Source: Symsagittifera roscoffensis
Lineage: Eukaryota; Xenacoelomorpha; Acoela; Convolutidae
Reading direction: 5' to 3'
Assembly (NCBI RefSeq): GCF_963678635.1
Contig: NC_087062.1
Location: 25,068,177 to 25,132,176, forward strand
DNA: 64,000 nucleotides
Position 1 is the first letter of the stretch; each line of letters begins with the position of its first letter. A program made the position numbers and the translations under genes. Of the stretch, positions 60,440 to 64,000 are shown in pieces. The notes beneath the pieces were generated by a model, which worked only from the letters and a program-made list of their open reading frames with translations, had not been told where the DNA came from and made no database searches.

Positions 60440-60800
60440 AAAAATTACAGTGAATTTAGGCCCGTGGTGGCCTTCTCATAGAGTAATTTTAGACAAGGTA
60501 CACGTCTGCGCGCTATCCTTTTTTCGGCCGGTTAGATTCGTGCAACTTCTTATTCTAGGACCGATCCGATTCTTATTCTCAAAATGCTTAGTTTCGCTAG
60601 ATCTAGTATATAATGGTATTATTGCGAGGTTAGAGGAGAGAAAGAGACAAGTGATTTCTAAGTTAAATCATAACTTTTCTGGCTGAAACTATGAATAGTT
60701 TCAGATTTATAATTTATCATAAGTGTTAGTAATGGATCATGAATAGTTAGTTCTAAATATTTTACAGTGATAAAAATCAAGGTTATAATAAATACTTAAA
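60440..60800. repeat. Dispersed repeat with an intact middle (reference copy)
   Basis: GTGGTGGCCTTCTCATAGAG, CTATCCTTTTTTCGGCCGG, and then GGAGAGAAAGAGACAAGTGA and GTAATGGATCATGAATAGTT lie continuously here. The first half recurs at 61865-61995 and the second at 63630-63810, separated by about 1.6 kb of inserted DNA. Confidence 0.75.
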
Positions 60801-61263
60801 ACAATTGTGTTGAATTGGTTTCACCCATCCGAGGTACAGGAAATTATTTTAAAATTTAGTTGTTCTCAATAAAGATGAACGGGGTATCTTCTACTTTCTT
60901 TGAGGAGAGTAGGGGTTGTCTGTGAGAACGAAGTTTGTGTGATGAGATTTGAGAGGTGGCTGTGAATCCAAAGTTTCGTATTGAAGTTGAAAATAAAATA
61001 GAGCGAGACAAGTGCTGTTTCGACAAATCGTTTCTATTGATTGAGTTGCGAGACAACTGTTGACTTCTCTGAACGAAGCGCCAAGTAACGAGAATCCGTA
61101 CGTTTGAGTTCAATACCGAGTAGGCTTTGTTTTAGTTTTCAATGGATACCTTTGCTGCGATATTGGCTCCATACTTTATATCCTGCGAGAGTTGTGACTG
61201 CAGAAGCAAAACCAATAGGTTAGCCGTCCCATGGTCGAAATATAGCCGAGTTTTTATCTCCTT

Positions 61264-61600
61264 TTTGCTTTTTGCAATGTGAAGTCTTACATGATACACA
61301 TGCACTTCGTAGTGATTCGGTTTCAGTTACGATATTTTTAAGTTATTTTTGCAAAAATCTTGGTTTAATTTGGTTATTTTGAAGAATTGCTCACACTAGA
61401 GCTAACCTTGGTAAAAACAATTTGGTTTATTTTTGCTGCTCATTTTTTTCTCTGTGAAGTCTTGCATGATACATATGCGTTTTTGTGGTTCGGTTTCAGT
61501 TACGATAATTATTAGTTATTTACGCTAAAGTTTTGGTTTACTTTAGTTATTGGGAAGAGTTGCTCACGCTAGATTCAACCTTGGTAAAAAAGAGTAGGTT
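61264..61600. repeat. Tandem pair of ~165-bp units
   Basis: TGTGAAGTCTTACATGATAC, CGGTTTCAGTTACGATA and AACCTTGGTAAAAA occur in order twice (61280-61425 and 61455-61595) with moderate divergence. The following 61600-61770 is GC-richer but unrecognised. Confidence 0.7.
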
Positions 61601-61864
61601 GTGTTCTAAGTGTGGTTCTAGCGCGGTGTGTGAGATCGGCTATAGAGCATGCTCAAGAAGTCCATCGCTGGCATGCCAGGCCAGTTGGAGTATACTTGTG
61701 AGCGTCTCTTTGAGTAGAGTCTTTACTCGTTTAAAATCTTTTCTTTCTTTTGCATCAGGTGTTGTCTTCTAATCCTTTGACTGTGTCCTTTTCTTGAAAA
61801 ACGTTTAGCTTTAATTTGTGTTGCCTTGATTTTCTTAAGTTTTTTTTCGTGTGGTCTTAAGAAA

Positions 61865-61995
61865 GAAGAAAAATTTTTGGCCTTCTCATAGTTTAATTTT
61901 GGATAAGGTACGCCGTATTTTTGTCACGCTATCCTTTTTTCGGCCGGAGATATTTGTCTTAGTCTGTTTTAATACCGATCTTTATCTTACCCGGT
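61865..61995. repeat. Left half of the interrupted second repeat copy
   Basis: TTTGGCCTTCTCATAG, GGATAAGGTACGCCG and CTATCCTTTTTTCGGCCGG match 60467-60570. Similarity ends near ACCCGGTTCGAAATCC, where satellite sequence begins. Confidence 0.65.
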
Positions 61996-61997
61996 TC

Positions 61998-62250
61998 GAA
62001 ATCCCGCTCAAAAACCGCTCAAGATATGAGCGGTTTGAGCGGTTTTACAGCAAGATTTGAGCGGTTTGAGCGGTTTGAGCGGTTTGGGCGGCTTGGGCGT
62101 TTTTTGGAAAAACCACTCAAACCGCTCAAATCTTGCTTAAAAAACCGCTCAAAAACTGCTCATTTTTTGCGGTGATTTTTGAACGGTTTTTCAAGCAAGA
62201 TTTGAGCGGTTTTTGAGCGGTTTTTGAGTGGTTTTTGAGCGGTTTTTGAT
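61998..62250. repeat. GAGCGGTTT satellite array 1
   Basis: Units of GAGCGGTTT and GAGCGGTTTTT, and inverse AAACCGCTC units, spaced by AAGATTT linkers, fill the interval. Mixed orientation gives strong hairpin potential. Confidence 0.85.
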
Positions 62251-62310
62251 TGGTCTTATAAAGAAAACCGATTAAAACCAACAAAAAGGCCTGGAAAGGT
62301 AATGTGATCC

Positions 62311-62851
62311 CGGGTTGACATCCATAAACCGAAAATGCTTATTTTAAATTTTCCCACACCGAAAAAGCTTATCATACAATTGCCTGCATCAAATGTATGG
62401 AAAATGCTAATCATACAATTTTCATACATTTTCAAAAAACCATTGAAAAAAGATTCAATCTAGTTTCTCCGGCTATTTGAACCAAATACGACAGTCTGGT
62501 GATGAAAAATAATTACGTTTTTTTTTGAAAAAAAAAATGGTTATCATACAAATGAAAATTGTATGATAACCATTTTTCATGAAAGGTCTTTCAATTTCCA
62601 TTTATGATAAAATGCTTATATTACAATTTCCATTTATGAAAAAAGGTTTATCCTACAATTTCCATATATGAAAAACTGTTTATCCTACAATTTCCATGAA
62701 AAAATGTTTATTCTACAATTTCTGTATATAAAAAAACGCTTATTCTAGAGTTTTTTTTTACAATTTTCTGAGTCTATGAAACTGTAAAAAATTGTAGGAC
62801 AAGCATTTTTTCATTTATGGAAATTGTAGGATAAGCATTTTTGGTCAACCC
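62311..62851. mobile_element. GGGTTGACC-ended foldback element, second full copy
   Basis: It begins CGGGTTGACATCCATAAACC and ends TTGGTCAACCC. It contains repeated ATCATACAATT and CTACAATTTCCAT motifs in both orientations, and CAGTCTGGTGATGAAAAAT as in the copy at 46312. No coding capacity. Confidence 0.7.
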
Positions 62852-62999
62852 ACGCTAAGATGCAGTTGAAATACTATCTACAATTTAAAAAAAGTGCTTA
62901 ACCGTTCTCAAATCAAGCAATATTTTTTTCGATGTTTTGACCAAAAACAATGTGAGCGACTTTTTCAAATGCTCGAGCAAAATAACCACTGGAAAATAT

Positions 63000-63575
63000 G
63001 TAAGATTTGAGCGGTTTGAGCGGTTTTTTTTAGACAATTACGCTCAAAATCTTACTTCAAAATGAGCGGTTTGAGCGGTTTTTGAACGGTTTATCTAAAA
63101 AAACCGCTCAAAAACCGCGCAAGATTTGAGCGGTTTGAGCGGTTTTTTTTAGACAATTACGCTCAAAATCTTGCTTCAAAATGAGCGGTTTGAGCGGTTT
63201 TTGAACGGTTTATCTAAAAAAACCGCTCAAAAACCGCGCAAGATTTGAACGGTTTTGAGCGGTTTATCTAAAAAAAACCGCTCAAAAACCGCGCAAGATT
63301 TGAGCGGTTTTTTTAGATAAACCGCTCAAAACCTTTCAAATATTGAGCGGTTTTTGAGCGGTTTTGTTTAGATAAACCGTTCAAAAACCGCTCAAGCCGC
63401 TCATTTTGAAGCAAGATTTTGTGCGTAATTGTCTAAAAAACCGTTCAAATCTTGCGCGGTTTTTGAGCGGTTTTTTCAGATAAACCGTTCAAAAACCGCT
63501 CAAACCGCTCATTTTGAAGCAAGATTTTGAGCGTAATTGTCTAAAAAAACCGCTCAAACCGCTCAAATCTTGCTT
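63000..63575. repeat. GAGCGGTTT satellite array 2, itself a large palindrome
   Basis: The left half repeats TTTAGACAATTACGCTCAAA, ATGAGCGGTTTGAGCGG and GAACGGTTTATCTAAAA; the right half carries their inverses (TTTGAGCGTAATTGTCTAAA and AACCGCTCATTTTGAAGC). The centre lies near 63290. Confidence 0.85.
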
Positions 63576-63629
63576 CAAATTAGGTGAAAAATCTCGACTC
63601 GGGTACTTTTATTTTTCCTAGTTTCCATA

Positions 63630-63810
63630 GATGTAGCACTTACTGGTGTTCTTGCAAGGATAGAGGATAGAAAGAGGCAACTGATTTCTAAGTTAAAAAT
63701 TATATTCTCTCTGGCTGCTGAAACTATGAAAATTTTTAATTTACAATTTATCATAAGTTTTAGTAATGGATCATGAGTGGTTAGTTCTAAATATTTTACA
63801 GTAATAAATC
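63630..63810. repeat. Right half of the interrupted second repeat copy
   Basis: GATAGAGGATAGAAAGAGGC, CTGATTTCTAAGTTAAA and GTAATGGATCATGAGTGGTT match 60635-60775 in the same orientation, resuming where 61995 left off. Confidence 0.7.
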
Positions 63811-64000
63811 TCATGATATTTAATATATACTTTAAATAGTTGTTTTGAACTGGTTGCAATAGTTTCGCCTAAACCAACTTTAAATGTTAACTGCAATCAG
63901 GTTTGCTTTGAAACGAATCAACGTGGATGTAATTTTTTTCATATGTCACATGATTTTGTCAGATTGAATTATTTTTCACTAGATAGTTTTACTTTTGATT

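Noticed and set aside
1-64000. CRISPR arrays, bacterial operons, rRNA genes
   Set aside because: No regularly spaced short repeats, ribosome-binding sites, operon-like gene packing or rRNA-like stretches were seen; the window is eukaryotic.

Overview
The window is AT-rich eukaryotic DNA, most likely from a non-vertebrate animal; the lineage cannot be fixed from sequence alone. The evidence is multi-exon genes with long introns, one metazoan-type SR-related splicing gene, one nucleotide-sugar gene, and a dense load of foldback transposons, LINE and Ty3-type remnants and young duplications. Standard stop codons fit both genes.

Region 1 (1-19 kb) holds the only two clearly intact genes, which converge. 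On the + strand, 133-3474 is the 3' part of a CLASRP-like gene (CLK4-associating SR-rich protein): four exons whose phases join cleanly, entering from beyond the left edge. On the - strand, 18891-7953 is a complete four-exon gene for a 615-residue bifunctional rhamnose synthase (NDP-glucose 4,6-dehydratase fused to a 3,5-epimerase/4-reductase). Its third intron appears to be of the GC-AG class. Its introns carry three long foldback elements, at least one flanked by TA.

Region 2 (19-33 kb) has no intact gene. It holds a broken non-LTR retrotransposon (endonuclease fragment, a ~0.6-kb inverted duplication, and a reverse-transcriptase fragment with a lost catalytic Asp), part of which lies in a nearly identical 3.17-kb tandem duplication (23311-29650). 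A TA-flanked foldback element lies at 32421-33017.

Region 3 (33-46 kb) is a patchwork of repeated blocks: four decayed copies of a SET-domain gene resembling KMT5A/PR-Set7 (all +), repeated minus-strand ORFs of unknown function, a 'gcggaatccgca'-rich element with tRNA-like internal boxes nearby, and a perfect 34-bp hairpin.

Region 4 (46-64 kb) contains a GGGTTGACC-ended foldback family, two tandem LTR-plus-gag fragments of a Ty3/gypsy-like element, a near-perfect 835-bp palindrome, a 182-bp exact duplication enclosing a 63-bp satellite piece, and GAGCGGTTT satellite arrays that, with another foldback element, interrupt an older dispersed repeat.

The two genes have no evident functional link (splicing regulation versus sugar-nucleotide synthesis). 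Most of the remainder is mobile or duplicated DNA. Exon limits come from frame, splice-site and family-alignment reasoning by eye; no database search was run.
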